Source: Lichenostomus cassidix
Lineage: Eukaryota > Chordata > Aves > Passeriformes > Meliphagidae
NCBI GenBank assembly: GCA_008360975.2
Contig: CM039189.1
Location: 9,242,056-9,306,055 of the forward strand
DNA length: 64,000 bases
Reading direction: 5' to 3'
Below are positions 52,101-59,550 of the stretch, in pieces. Made by a program: the position numbers and the translations under genes. How positions within the stretch are numbered: position 1 is the first letter of the stretch; every line of letters begins with the position of its first letter. A model generated the notes under the pieces. The model was given only the letters and a program-made list of their open reading frames with translations. It searched no databases and was not told the origin of the DNA.

Positions 52101-52933
52101 TGGGCTTTCAGTTGCGTGTTTTTATTATTTTGGCTTTAGATCCCTTATTTGCAGTCCTTCCCTGACAAGCTGCTTTTGCATTTTAAAGGGAAGGCTCTTT
52201 CAGTACAGTGCATTAACAGTGCTGGGGCAGGGACTGGCACATTAATGTGTCCACTGAGGCTGTGCAAAGCTCCTGGGAACAGGCAAAGGAGTGACCTTGC
52301 AGAAATTGCCTCTCCAACAAATTTGCTCCACAGGAGGATCAGGTTTAAATTAAAAAAAAAAAAAAAAAAAGCTCTTGTTTTTAAGCTGGTAGGGCTGAGT
52401 TGAGATTGCTGAGAGGATCTCACACTGTCTCAGTGATGGCCCCTGGTGCTGAGCAACCCCTCTCCTCCCCAGCGTCCAAGCAGTTCGGGGCAGACAGTGT
52501 TCTTTAGGGCCAGGGTGGATTACTGATCTTTAATTTTATGTCCAGTTTCCATGTTGGATGTTGACTGTTCCTTGCCTTGACCTAGGTGTACACCTGTCAG
52601 TAGCAGCTGTGACTTCCGGAGGGCCTCTCTTGTTTATTAGTGACACATACATGTGAAAACTCTCATTAGAGAAATCTCCTGATGTTTAGTCAGTTGTTTA
52701 GGCTTTCACCATGTGTGTGGGATGCTGTTGGAGAGACACTGGAGTCCAGCAAGTCTCTGTTTGAGTTCCCCAGAATCTGCTTTTCTCATTTGTTTTAATG
52801 TTGCAGATTTGAAAAATGCAAGGTCTGAAGCTCTGCTGCAAAACTCAATTGCTCTTCTTTTCCTCCCTCTCTCTTTTCAGCCAAACATGTTAATGAAGTC
52901 ATTGTGGGCACCGAACAGCTGATGGAGATATAA
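4014..52933 (+). CDS. EIF2B3: eIF2B subunit gamma, C-terminal part (seven coding exons, gene span)
   Basis: Translation initiation factor eIF2B subunit gamma. In the cytosol eIF2B is a decamer (two each of alpha to epsilon) that exchanges GDP for GTP on eIF2. Gamma pairs with epsilon in the catalytic arm. Stress-phosphorylated eIF2 inhibits the complex and triggers the integrated stress response. Seven + strand exons join in one frame (lengths 90, 131, 194, 78, 149, 104, 53) with canonical GT and AG at every intron. Recognisable strings include [46 protein letters not shown] and the terminal [14 protein letters not shown], all very close to vertebrate gamma subunits. About 265 residues are encoded, equivalent to about residues 188-452 of the 452-residue mammalian protein. 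They cover the end of the nucleotidyltransferase-like domain and the left-handed beta-helix. The first exons are outside the window. No frameshift or premature stop was seen, so the gene looks functional. Confidence 0.96.
4339..4487. repeat. A/C-rich low-complexity tract
   Basis: About 150 bp consist almost only of A and C on the + strand, as irregular runs of A followed by CCC or CC (units like aaaaaaccccaaac). The opposite strand gives spurious open frames rich in Phe, Leu, Trp and Val. It behaves as a simple-sequence repeat and not as a gene. Confidence 0.9.
13055..13328 (+). mobile_element. Solo LTR of an endogenous retrovirus with 6-bp target duplication
   Basis: A 262-bp element at 13061-13322 starts TGTGGCTAGC and ends CAACAGCGACA, with the TG...CA termini of retroviral LTRs. 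It is flanked by perfect direct repeats CTTGGT at 13055-13060 and 13323-13328. Inside are two CCAAT boxes (ggccaatcagg and gaccaatctg), a TATA-like tctatatatatt about 40 bp after the second, and AATAAA within aataataaact, in the U3-R order expected for + orientation. No internal retroviral genes flank it, so it is a solo LTR left by recombination. A 6-bp duplication is typical of alpha- and betaretrovirus-like (class II) integrases. The family is not identified. Confidence 0.85.
13499..13940 (-). mobile_element. CR1 LINE fragment, antisense
   Basis: The start aatcatagaaccatagaaa and the following tctagtccaacctcctgctc are the inverted 3' end of avian CR1 elements (tail repeat ATTCTATG, then the GGTTGGACTAGA-type sequence). 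It runs on through cttgttgcagcttgcatctg to ggcctcagctgggcttgctc, all familiar CR1 3'UTR/ORF2-end sequence. It is a 5'-truncated, diverged copy about 440 bp long and not coding. Confidence 0.9.
17801..17850. repeat. Polypyrimidine (T-rich) tract
   Basis: A run of T with scattered C and one G covers about 50 bp. It is simple sequence, and the opposite strand yields a spurious Lys-rich open frame. Confidence 0.85.
18097..18112. repeat. (AT)n microsatellite
   Basis: A short alternating AT run of about 8 units is followed by imperfect atacaaatacatat. Confidence 0.8.
18473..18522. repeat. 21-bp tandem repeat, about 2.4 copies
   Basis: The unit ctgtggatgctcctgttcctg is present twice without mismatch (18473-18493 and 18494-18514), followed by a partial third copy ctgtggat. 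Because 21 is a multiple of three, an open frame passes through as a 7-residue repeat on both strands. There is no sign that it is coding. Confidence 0.9.
22899..23029 (+). CDS. EIF2B3: EIF2B3 exon B (about residues 217-261)
   Basis: This 131-bp exon lies between acceptor ctctttccccag and donor gtcagt (a weak +3 to +6, but a valid GT). It completes the Arg codon split by the 18.8-kb intron and reads [20 protein letters not shown], then a Ser/Gln and Lys/Glu-rich linker ([16 protein letters not shown]). It ends one base into an Asp codon (phase 1). The [14 protein letters not shown] string is diagnostic for eIF2B gamma. The charged segment is the flexible linker after the nucleotidyltransferase-like domain and is the least conserved part. 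Confidence 0.95.
23030..23660 (+). other. EIF2B3 intron of 631 bp (phase 1)
   Basis: This small intron lies between exons B and C. Its central part holds a MIR-like SINE relic (about 23405-23505). Nothing else was recognised. Confidence 0.85.
23405..23505 (+). mobile_element. MIR-like SINE relic
   Basis: The string tgtgtgaccttgggcaa (23424-23440), then a pyrimidine-rich stretch, cctgcagaataaaaataa and cacttactcactacg follow the order of the MIR consensus (TGTGACCTTGGGCAAGTCAC, then CTGTAAAATGGGGATAA, then TACCTACCTCA). MIR-type elements predate the amniote split, so a heavily diverged copy in a bird is plausible. The boundaries are approximate. Confidence 0.6.
23661..23854 (+). CDS. EIF2B3: EIF2B3 exon C (about residues 261-325)
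   Basis: This 194-bp exon has acceptor gtgtgttccccag and donor gtgagg. It completes Asp and reads [20 protein letters not shown], then a variable stretch, then [20 protein letters not shown] and LYIEANRQ. It ends on a whole codon (phase 0). The conserved VHIMKEGL and LGLY-EANRQ blocks lead into the beta-helix domain. The middle ([15 protein letters not shown]) differs from the mammalian sequence, as expected for a surface loop. It is only 631 bp from the previous exon. Confidence 0.95.
24577..24585 (-). promoter_or_regulatory. Candidate CARE/AARE site (ATF4-C/EBP type)
   Basis: TGATGCAAT on the + strand is the reverse complement of ATTGCATCA, the amino-acid response element core known from the CHOP promoter. 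It lies in an intron. A single 9-mer of this kind is expected about once per 130 kb, so function is unproven. Confidence 0.2.
25103..25148. repeat. T/G-rich low-complexity tract
   Basis: The run gtgggttttttgtgttgg continues with ttttttg and ttggtt units. It is the complementary counterpart of the A/C-rich tract near 4.4 kb and resembles other GGGTTTTT-type runs in this window. Confidence 0.75.
26879..26887 (+). promoter_or_regulatory. Candidate CARE/AARE site beside a CRE-like half-site
   Basis: ATTGCATCA is an exact match to the CHOP-type amino-acid response element. GACGTCAT at 26869-26876, sharing the ACGTCA half of a CRE, ends 2 bp before it. It lies just upstream of the L2-like relic and may be a chance product. 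Confidence 0.2.
26985..27310 (+). mobile_element. L2-like LINE relic (end of ORF2 and 3'UTR)
   Basis: The stretch tgatatcccatcctcctaca, then gcgctggctccccttccttt and caggagcctgttcagaattg, parallels the L2/CR1 reverse-transcriptase C-terminus (encoding a pattern like HVTPLLRSLHWLPV-FRI-FKLL). The downstream string gcagctttctaccatctgga also fits that family. The reading frame is broken several times. The family assignment is by pattern only, and an ancient CR1/L3 origin is the alternative. Confidence 0.5.
27788..27865 (+). CDS. EIF2B3: EIF2B3 exon D (about residues 326-351)
   Basis: This short symmetric exon is exactly 26 codons (phase 0 at both ends). Its acceptor is ttttttcatccag and its donor gtaagt. 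It reads [20 protein letters not shown], then ITDRGM. In frame and order it corresponds to the mammalian segment that begins VPKLL and includes VHSSAQ. Because both phases are 0 it could be skipped without a frameshift, which would remove the first beta-helix strands. Confidence 0.93.
27866..28574 (+). other. EIF2B3 intron of 709 bp (phase 0)
   Basis: Short intron between exons D and E. No repeat or gene was recognised. Confidence 0.85.
28575..28723 (+). CDS. EIF2B3: EIF2B3 exon E, beta-helix hexapeptide repeats (about residues 352-401)
   Basis: This 149-bp exon has acceptor gttattttcttccccag and donor gtaggt. It reads [20 protein letters not shown], then [20 protein letters not shown] and [10 protein letters not shown]. 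The recurring [I/V]-G-x4 and [I/V]-x5 periodicity is the hexapeptide repeat of a left-handed beta-helix, shared with acyltransferase-like domains and the eIF2B epsilon subunit. It ends two bases into a Gly codon (phase 2), before the 13.7-kb intron. Confidence 0.95.
30377..30385 (+). promoter_or_regulatory. Candidate CARE/AARE site (ATF4-C/EBP type)
   Basis: A third exact ATTGCATCA in the EIF2B3 introns, in plain intronic context with no other motif around it. Confidence 0.18.
31376..31425. repeat. A/C-rich low-complexity tract
   Basis: The run aaaaagcaaaacaacccc, followed by aaacaaacaaacaaaaccca, has the same composition as the tract near 4.4 kb, about 50 bp long. Confidence 0.75.
32650..33088 (+). 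mobile_element. CR1 LINE fragment, sense
   Basis: Classic CR1 3' end in sense orientation: ggagcacctctcctgtgaag, agagagttggggttggtcag, cactggcacaactcgtccag, ccctggaagtgttcaaggcc, then aggtcccttccaacccaatt and the tail tctatcattctataatg. It is 5'-truncated, about 440 bp, moderately diverged and non-coding. Confidence 0.93.
38100..39720. promoter_or_regulatory. Candidate conserved non-coding block (intronic)
   Basis: This intronic stretch lacks recognised repeats apart from a T17 run at 39539-39555. It carries dense AT-rich homeobox-like and GATA-like motifs, for example ctgggattaatacttcctta (about 38256-38280), ttgcgattacacttaaaaca (39080s) and caataaaagccggatttg (39668-39686). The texture resembles vertebrate developmental enhancers. 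No alignment was possible, so conservation is inferred and not shown. Confidence 0.25.
39539..39555. repeat. Poly(T) run of 17
   Basis: An uninterrupted T17. No target duplication or transcript-like sequence beside it was recognised, so it is annotated only as a homopolymer. Confidence 0.9.
42418..42521 (+). CDS. EIF2B3: EIF2B3 exon F, beta-helix core (about residues 401-436)
   Basis: This 104-bp exon has acceptor gtttatgttgtag and donor gtaagt. It completes Gly and reads [20 protein letters not shown], then [14 protein letters not shown]. It ends one base into an Ala codon (phase 1). The [14 protein letters not shown] hexapeptides are near-invariant in vertebrate gamma. The first residues, CCLQGS, differ from the SNIQGS recalled for mammals. 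The change falls at the splice junction but preserves length and frame, so it looks like a lineage substitution and not a mis-drawn boundary. Confidence 0.94.
43663..43790 (-). mobile_element. CR1 LINE fragment, antisense, short
   Basis: The strings tcatagaatcatttaggttg, catcaagtccaacaacaaaa and accattaaaccatgtcccta, then tgccacatctacacag, are the inverted 3' end of a CR1 element. Only the last 130 bp remain, and the right boundary is approximate. Confidence 0.9.
45135..45420 (+). mobile_element. Old CR1/L3-type LINE 3' fragment, sense
   Basis: The strings caatttaggttggctatctg, ggctgtgggataatctccct, ggggacatggtgggagacct and catcacttaa follow the CR1/L3 3'-end order (GATTTAGGTTAGATATTAGG, then GTGGAATAACTTGCCTAGGG, then AGGTGGTGGAATCTCCATCA). 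It is more diverged than the other copies, and the limits are approximate. Confidence 0.7.
49217..49280. repeat. Polypyrimidine (C/T) tract
   Basis: About 64 bp of nearly pure pyrimidine (runs of T, then ctctctttcccctccttccc). Mirror-like purine/pyrimidine tracts of this kind can form triplex DNA. There is no coding content. Confidence 0.85.
49509..49523 (+). promoter_or_regulatory. SOX-POU (SOX2-OCT4 type) composite motif
   Basis: ATTTGCATTACAATT joins a perfect octamer ATTTGCAT directly to a SOX half-site ACAAT with the fixed spacing of the composite element. It matches the well-known Nanog promoter element (TTTTGCATTACAATG) at 13 of 15 positions. It lies in the last EIF2B3 intron, 3.4 kb before the terminal exon. 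Confidence 0.4.
50535..50640 (+). mobile_element. MIR-like SINE relic
   Basis: The strings ctgccttggtttccccatct and gtaaaacgagaat, then agcattttgagctcatcagg, follow the MIR-type SINE order (CTCAGTTTCCTCATCTGTAAAATGGGGATAAT, then a GCGCTTTGAG-type tail). Diverged, boundaries approximate. Confidence 0.6.
52352..52370. repeat. Poly(A) run of 19
   Basis: A19 preceded by ggtttaaatt. It could be the tail of an unrecognised retrocopy, but no AATAAA or gene-like sequence lies before it and no target duplication was seen. Confidence 0.85.
52881..52933 (+). CDS. EIF2B3: EIF2B3 terminal coding exon G (about residues 436-452 and stop)
   Basis: The last coding segment is 53 bp including TAA. Its acceptor is a strong polypyrimidine tract (tccctctctcttttcag). 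It completes Ala and reads [16 protein letters not shown] followed by TAA. The mammalian C-terminus is nearly identical (NEVIVGNDQLMEI), which fixes the frame and the stop. The exon continues into the 3'UTR. It lies 10.4 kb downstream of the previous exon. Confidence 0.96.
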
Positions 52934-53105
52934 CCCGAGTAGGTTTTAAAGATGATTTTATGGAAGCCAGCAGCAGAACCAGATGTTCAAGCATCGTAAG
53001 ATCATCCGTACAGATCAGTACTGGCATGGTTTACCCTGTCATTGCTCCTTTCCTGTTCAGCTTTATATTTATGTCTTAATAAAGAAGTATTTGCAGAGCG
53101 GAGTG
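52934..53105 (+). other. EIF2B3: EIF2B3 3'UTR
   Basis: This is a short untranslated tail of about 150-170 nt between the TAA and the probable cleavage region just past the poly(A) signal. No coding continuation or repeat was recognised. The 3' limit is estimated from the usual 10-30 nt spacing after AATAAA. Confidence 0.7.
53078..53083 (+). terminator. Polyadenylation signal AATAAA of EIF2B3
   Basis: A canonical AATAAA hexamer lies 145 nt after the stop codon, and G/T-containing sequence (gcggagtgtccgt) follows within 30 nt. It is the first canonical hexamer downstream of the stop. Confidence 0.75.
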
Positions 53106-54479
53106 TCCGTCAGCCCCTCCCCCCTCATTGGGATGCGCACGGGTTATATCAGTTCCTGCGCGCTCGGCCAACGCACTGTACTTTTCCAGCAGAAGGGAGA
53201 GCAGGGACCACACAGACTGTGCCCACTCCAAAGAATGACTTAGCCGCCCTCCCTGTGGTGTAAACCACGTCCCTGCAGTCCTGCACCACCGTCCCTGAGC
53301 CTGGGAGAAACTGCTCTGGATGCTGCTTGTGCATCTCATCAACGCAGCAGGCGAACAGCGAGAACAGCGGCAGTGCCGGCTGCTCTTTGCAGCCCGGCGG
53401 CTTCGCCAGCCTCCTCCTCCTCACTGTCTCTCATGATGCTGCCCCACAGCACAGAAGTGTTTAATCTGTGCCTTTTCTCCTCTGTAATGCAGTCGAGGAG
53501 TTTGGCACCCATTTCCATCCAGGCTGAGTTTAGTCTGATACTTTGAAATCCTGCCCAAGAGCAAGTATGTGAGGGCTGGTGGAGCATGAAGGAGGTGTAG
53601 GGTGTAAGCAGTGGGTATTCCCTGCCTTATTTTGATGGTTCTTGCTGTCAGTCCACCGTTCCTAATCCTAGACAAGAGGTCCCTCCCCACACTTGTGATG
53701 ATCTGTGGATGACTGTACCTATGTCTCTGAGATGAGTCGCACATGCTAATGTGAAACGCACAGCCTTGTGGTCAGGGCTTGTGCCAGGATTGTAAAGCAC
53801 CTGGATGGGATTGAAACACAAGCTGTTCTTTAATGTTTATAAATTGGACACAAGTTCCTACCTAAAAGCTGTTTATTGGAATGTAGTGGGATTGAACGGG
53901 GCATTTATCTGCCCCTGGCAGTTTGACATCCAGAGGTGCTTACAGCAACTGGCGGGGATGGTATTTCATTAACTGAAGTGATAAATGTTAAATGTGTACT
54001 TCATGGGTATCGGTGACCCCTGAGGAGAGTTACCATTTCCTAGTTAATTTGACAGGAGAGAGATTATAATCCAGACATTCCCTGAGTTTCATAAACAAAA
54101 TCCTTCCTCTAAAGGACCAGATTGGAATGGAAACTATGGGTAAGGATGAGCTTCAAGGCCTGTGACAAGCTGCAGAGAGAAGAAATGCACTGCAGTTCAG
54201 CTCCAGCCTTGAGCTGGAAGTTGTGCCTCGTGTATGTGCGCAAACATGTTCCTGAGGTACGAAGCCTTTTTCATCCAAGGATCGCAGAGGCTTTACAAAG
54301 GTTAATTAAAGAGAGTTCTTGTCTCTGTGTGCGGCAAGGGAGAGAGGCTCCATTTTGGGTGTGTAGAAACAGAAGCAGAGTGGAGTGTAATTACCTGGCT
54401 TTGCATTTTACCAGAAGGCTGGCAAAGCCAAAAGAGGTTTGCAGGGACTTTGACTCACAGTCCTTTTGCTGAAACACAA

Positions 54480-54870
54480 AGCCTTCTCCCCCTCTGTTTT
54501 TAGGTTACATCTTAACTTCTGAAAAGTCCACATTGCTGTGTTTAGCAGCTACAGCTTTACCTCCTTGTGCCTTAATTATATGTTAAAGTCTCAGTCCTTT
54601 TGTTTAGCTAATTTAAGAAGAGGGTGGGGGGCTCTTTACTGTGTCGGTTAGAATTTAGCATTAATTTAGTGTTCTCTGACACTTGAAAACCTGGCTGGGA
54701 TTTGAGGCATTTTCTTTTCCTTTTTGCCTTTTACGACCTGCAGGTGTTTGGTGTGAGATAAAAGTAGATCCCAAAGTGAGATTTCACAGCACGAATTATC
54801 AAAGTGAAGATTCACTCTTGATGTAGTCTACGTGTGTGGCAGTAATTAAGAAAAATAGTTCGGGATAATA
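54480..54870. promoter_or_regulatory. Candidate conserved non-coding element
   Basis: The block has AT-rich homeobox-type cores (tttagctaatttaagaag, ttagcattaatttagtgt, acgaattatcaaag, ggcagtaattaagaaa) and no recognised repeat. Its composition differs from the GC-richer flank. Conservation is inferred and could not be tested. Confidence 0.25.
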
Positions 54871-55211
54871 GGGCCTTCAGGAATCCCAAGGCGGGCACTG
54901 GGAGGTTAACCCTTCCTCATCTAACCTGGCCTCCACGCTGCTATCATCATCAGGTGAGCATGTGATGGGTTGGGTCAGGCAACTTCACAAACCAAGTGAT
55001 ATTATAGTCATTGAGAAAATTGGGAAGGCGACTGAGGGCATGAAGTTCTGTTCCAGGTAGTTTGGTATGTGACTGTTTGGTCACAGAGACCATCGGAGAG
55101 GTGTTACTGGTACAGGCTGCTCACCAGCTTTGAGGAATGGGGCATCTCTCAGACACAAGCTGCTCTGTCACACCCAGGCAGCTGAGCATGACAGCCTGTG
55201 CCCATCATGGT

Positions 55212-55240
55212 GTTAATGACATCAAGGTGGTGTCATTAAC
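55212..55240. repeat. Perfect 10-bp inverted repeat (hairpin)
   Basis: GTTAATGACA at 55212-55221 and TGTCATTAAC at 55231-55240 are exact reverse complements separated by 9 bp (tcaaggtgg). Each arm contains a GTTAAT, which resembles an HNF1 half-site. Confidence 0.85.
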
Positions 55241-57400
55241 TTACAGGCAACACTTCTCTGAGAAGGAAGTTAGCCAGCTCTGTAGGTGCTGGCTCTTTCT
55301 GGACAGAGTCATCCTGAACACTTCCTTGGCAGATGTACTGCTGGGGTTGCTGTGAAAAGGTTCTTGCAGTGGCTAGTCATGTGCTGAATCTGTATGGGGT
55401 AAAGCAGAGGTTTGCCGTGATGGCCAGCAGGACCACTGGCTCATGGTTTTTGCTGAGCAGTGTCTTGCCAGCTGCTCCCAAAAGGCTTTTCCTGTGCTGC
55501 AGGGTAGCAGGGTTGGTGTGGGTGCAGAGCAGTGTGTGTGCACACCTGGCCACACTTCTTCCTGTGGGTCCTGCCCCCCTGGCACACCATGACAGGGGAA
55601 CCTGAAGATCTGCCCCCTCAGCATGGCTCCCATGACAGTTGGGTGCGACCAGCAGCAGCTCTGCAGCCAGGTCCTTGCCAGGATTTTTGCAGCCAAGCTG
55701 ATTTGTAAGACACAGATTTGGGAAGAGCATTTGTTGGGCAGTTGCGAGACACCCAGAGCCATGGCTTGCCTCCCTTAGCCATTCATGTTTGCTTTTGTAG
55801 GTGACTGTTGGGATCTCTCAGGAAGCAGCAGCTCATCTGATCCCTTCTGCAGTCAAATCAAAGCGGATGGCTCCCATCTTCCTGGCAGCCCCAGAACAAA
55901 GCCATGTGAGGCAAAGGCAAATAGCTGGCCATTCCCAGGGGTGGTGGGCTTGTTACCCCCATGGTGTTCAAATGGGCACAAAACCTTTGCACCCAGCTCT
56001 AATCGTGCTTGTAGCACCATTTTTTTGCTTATGGGCAGGAGGGGGAGAGCAGAGCCTGAGCTCTCTCTATGATCTCAGGTACACAGGTCTGGCTCCCCAC
56101 ATCACCTATCCAGTTGACACTGTGTGTGGAGCAATAGCAGTAGGACTCTCCTGAACCCCTTAGGGCTGGGATCAGGAGGACTCAGCAGGCTTTTACTGCC
56201 TTCAGTCTCCAAGGTTGATTGTGCAGAGCCATGTTACTCCTGCTGTCTTCCTTGCTGGCTTCTGCACCCCACTGTCCTTCCTCTGGCTGCCTGGAGAGAG
56301 TGCATTTCACCAGGTCCTTGCCCACCCTTTGGACTTTGCTGATCCAGAGACTGGAATTTTCCTAATAAAACACAGGTCTGGGGAATACCACTGTTTTTCA
56401 GAGGTGTCTTACTGCCTTCATGCTGTCCCAAATCCCCAGTGAGGGCCAGTAGTGGCTGCTGTGGTCCCTGCCCGATGTCTTGCAGGGGCAGAGTAAGATC
56501 AAGCCCCACGTGGGGCTCGCAGAGGAGCCTCCTGTGCCGGCAGCAGTGGTGTGACAGATGCACGTTGCCCAGTGTGTGGTGTAATCCAGCCCTGGGACAC
56601 TGCAGTGCTGCCTTCCCATCACACACAGCCACTCCTGTGGCCTTTGGTCACCTGTTTTAAAGAACTGATTATTGCAGCGGGCAGTTGGGGCTGGGGCCTT
56701 TGGCCTTGCAGGCTGCCCACTGTGCCCCAACCCAGCCCATCCCAGTGCCATGGGGGAGCACAGAGCATGGGGCCCTTCTTGCTGGCAACCTTCAGGGTTA
56801 ATTTGGGCATCTGGAGATTCCCTCACCAGCACCCAGCACATCCCCCAGCACCTCTGCAGTAGCCTGCCCACCGAGGCTTACTCCCTCTCAGCCAGGAGGC
56901 TGATTCCTGGATCCTGTCGGTTTTCACTCCATCTCCCAGGAGCCAAGGTCCACAGCCGCGCCTGTGCCTCCCAGACGGGCCGGCAGACGGGAACTTCCTT
57001 CCAGGTCCTATAGACAGACATTTTATATACGTTAAAATACGTGTGTATATAAATATGGAAAGCAAGAGCTTGGGAGAGCTTGAGTCTAAATAAACTTGTA
57101 TGTTTTAGGCTTTTAAAATGCTAATGTTGAATTTCAGGGGATGGGGGACGGCAAGGGGATTGTTGGACTGAGGACCAAGACAGCTGATGAGCTTGGATCA
57201 GTGCCTTTACAATTCAAGGAAAAATGGGATAGTTTGGGAAGGAAAAAGGGATTTTCTTGTTTTTGTTTTTAGTAGAAAATAAAAGAAGCTGCCTTCTTAT
57301 TTGCCTCCCTCCCCCAGCGCCGGAGCAGCGAGCGACTGGTGTTGTATGCATAAGCTATTCCTTTGTGCAACATCTAAATGGTTAATTGTGTTTGAGGAAG

Positions 57401-58860
57401 ATGTACGGGCGAATGGAGGGACCACCCAGCAAGAGACAGACAAGAAAGAGCGATCTCTGAAATGTTTAACCAGAGAGAGAGCAAAGTTGTTTAAAAATAT
57501 TTAATTTACAACATTCCACACTGCTGATTATAAATCGGCCGTCCAAAAACACTGCTGCGTGCGGGGAGGGATCCAGGCAGCATGAAACAAATTCTTGTGA
57601 TTGTTTTTCCTATCTTCCTCCCTCCTTTCCTTGGGGAGTTTAACCCTGTGGCAGGATGCGGGTTGCCCCAGGCAGGGAAGGCAGCACTGTTCCCCAGGAC
57701 TGTGGTCTCTGGTGCGAACACCTGCGCTTGGGTGCAGCCTCCTGCTGGTGCTGGGAGAGTTGGAGGGGATGGTGAGGAGCAACCAGCCGGCAATGCCGGC
57801 AGCAATGATGGGCATCTTTGAGATGGTCAGGGGGTAACAGCCCCACAGCCCCTTCCCTCTGATGTCCACCACAGCACCAGGGTTCCCCAAAGCATCCAGC
57901 TGTGCTCCCAGGCACGAAAGCTGTGAATCCCCTGGTGATGGGTTGAGAGGTCTGAGGAGGCAAACCTGGCCAGTCCATGACACCCATAAGAGGTTGCTCA
58001 CCATGGTGGTGATGGTGCCTGCTCTTTGAGTTGGCAACTCAGCTGTGTCACCCAGCTATTTCTAGCGGTGCCAGGAAGGACGCAAACCCTCACAGGGTCA
58101 CTGAGCAACAGCATCTTCCCCTGCTTGGGCCTTTCTGCAAAGGGGGTGGTTGGTGCCGGATGCCGGGAAGAAGGGATTTGGCTGTGGTCTGCTTGCAGCC
58201 AGTGCTGATCCACAGCTGGCTTTGACACACCCAGCCGCCCCGGCATCCTCCCCCCGTGCAAGGGACTGGAACTGCTCTGTGAGGAGTCCAGTCTGCTCTG
58301 GATGGTGACCAGACCATCACCTGGAGGTGACTCCTCGATGTTCTCACTGTGATGTCCTTTCCAATCTTCACAGCCCCTATTCTTCCTGTAGTGAGAGAGT
58401 TCTGGGAGAGGAGGCTCTTGGCAATATTCCCAGGAGACTGGGCAGGTGAAGGATGCACATGGTGAGGGTCTGCCCCTAATGCCCCAGGCAGCACCAACCC
58501 TGTCATCATCCACCCTCACGGATGTTGCCTGTGGGGTTGGAGAGCCACTGTGCCTGGAGGGTGCTGGGGAAGGGGGGAGAGACACAGCCCCTGGCTGGTG
58601 ACCCCACGCTGCAGAAAGGATCTGAGTGGAGCTGAGGGACAGAAGGGATGCAAGAGGATCCAGGATCCAAAAGCAGCGGCTGCTCTCACTACAGACCCCT
58701 CCTTGGCATCCTTTTGTAGATCCACTTTGAAGAGCAAAAGCCATGGTGCTTTCACACGCCAATCGCCCCAGGACCCTGGCTGTGCAGCTCGGGAGCCCAG
58801 TTAGCAGGGAGGGCAGGGCTCTCACCTGTTCCTGGTCTCCTGGCAAGAAGGGGGCACGGG
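57401..58860. other. Intergenic sequence with AT-rich island in GC-rich DNA
   Basis: At 57455-57620 an AT-rich island (ttgtttaaaaatatttaatt, cactgctgattataaatcgg) sits among GC-rich sequence. GACCACCCA, the GLI consensus, is at 57420-57428. The remainder is GC-rich with long spurious open frames (one minus-strand frame of 298 codons) typical of such composition. Confidence 0.5.
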
Positions 58861-58879
58861 GGGGACTGCAGGGCACTTT

Positions 58880-59550
58880 GCCGGGGATTGCCACACGTTT
58901 CCTAGCCCCTCATCAGCCAGGAAGCCTCGCTGGCCACCTGGACGCTTCCTCGCGTGCAGCGAGGGCCTGTGACAGCCCGAGGAGCCGGGGTGGGTTTGGC
59001 TGCTTGCCCCCGTGGCGAGCTCGGCTCTCAGTGGCTGCACCGCTCCGGGCCCTGCCAGCCCCAGCCGGTGCCGGGAGCGAGAGCGGAGACAAAAGAGCTT
59101 GTGTCCGCCTGCCAGCAGCCGGCCCCGCCGAGCGGCCGCCCGCCCAATTAAACCGTGCCCGCTTCCCATGCGGCAGGGGCGCCCGGCGGGCTCGCTGGCC
59201 CCCTCCCACCACCCACCGGCCCCGGGGGACCACCACCCTGTGGGGCCTCCCCTGCCTCCCTGCAGGCGCCAGCCCTTCCGCAGCCCTTGTCCGGCGTGAA
59301 TATGTTTCCTTGGTCCCCCAGCGAGGGCACATCCACCGGCTCGTGCTGGGGATGGCTCGCCCCATCCCCAAACATCTCCTGTTCCCCCAGCTTTTCTCGC
59401 ACCTCGGGGCTCGCAGCACCAGCCAGCGCAGGCAGTGGAACACTGAGCATCCCTTCCTGCTCCTGCTCCCCCCAAGGGCTGGATCAGGATGAGACCTGGC
59501 AGCAGCCAACTCTGCCGCGGCGGGAGCATCCCCACACCCCGTCCCGACCC
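58880..59550. promoter_or_regulatory. CpG island 1
   Basis: Roughly 30 CpGs in the 300 bp from 58921, with about 70% G+C, give an observed/expected ratio near 0.8 by hand count. Density stays raised to about 59550. The island includes gagcggccgcccgcccaatt (a NotI site and a CCAAT-like sequence). CpG islands of this kind usually mark promoters, but no first exon was recognised beside it. Confidence 0.6.

Larger units (their letters stand above)
42522..52880 (+). other. EIF2B3 intron of 10.4 kb (phase 1)
   Basis: The last intron. It holds two CR1 fragments (43663-43790 antisense, 45135-45420 sense), a MIR-like SINE (50535-50640), a pyrimidine tract (49217-49280), an A19 run (52352-52370) and an enhancer-like block (about 49020-49740) with a SOX-POU composite site. 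An open minus-strand frame of 173 codons (44311-44829) is treated as unproven. Confidence 0.8.
53106..57400. other. EIF2B3 3' flank, no gene recognised
   Basis: Non-coding as far as can be seen. AT-rich, enhancer-like sequence at 54480-54870 (for example gctaatttaagaagagggtg and ggcagtaattaagaaaaata) is followed by G/C-richer DNA. A hairpin-forming inverted repeat lies at 55212-55240. Several minus-strand open frames of 80-157 codons show no recognisable family. Confidence 0.65.

Noticed and set aside
52340..52372. Processed pseudogene ending in A19.
   Set aside because: No gene-like sequence, polyadenylation signal or target duplication before the A-run.
57998..58894. Minus-strand open frame of 298 codons.
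   Set aside because: No recognised domain, low-complexity Pro/Ser/Gly composition, and overlapping open frames on both strands. Typical of GC-rich DNA where stop codons are rare.
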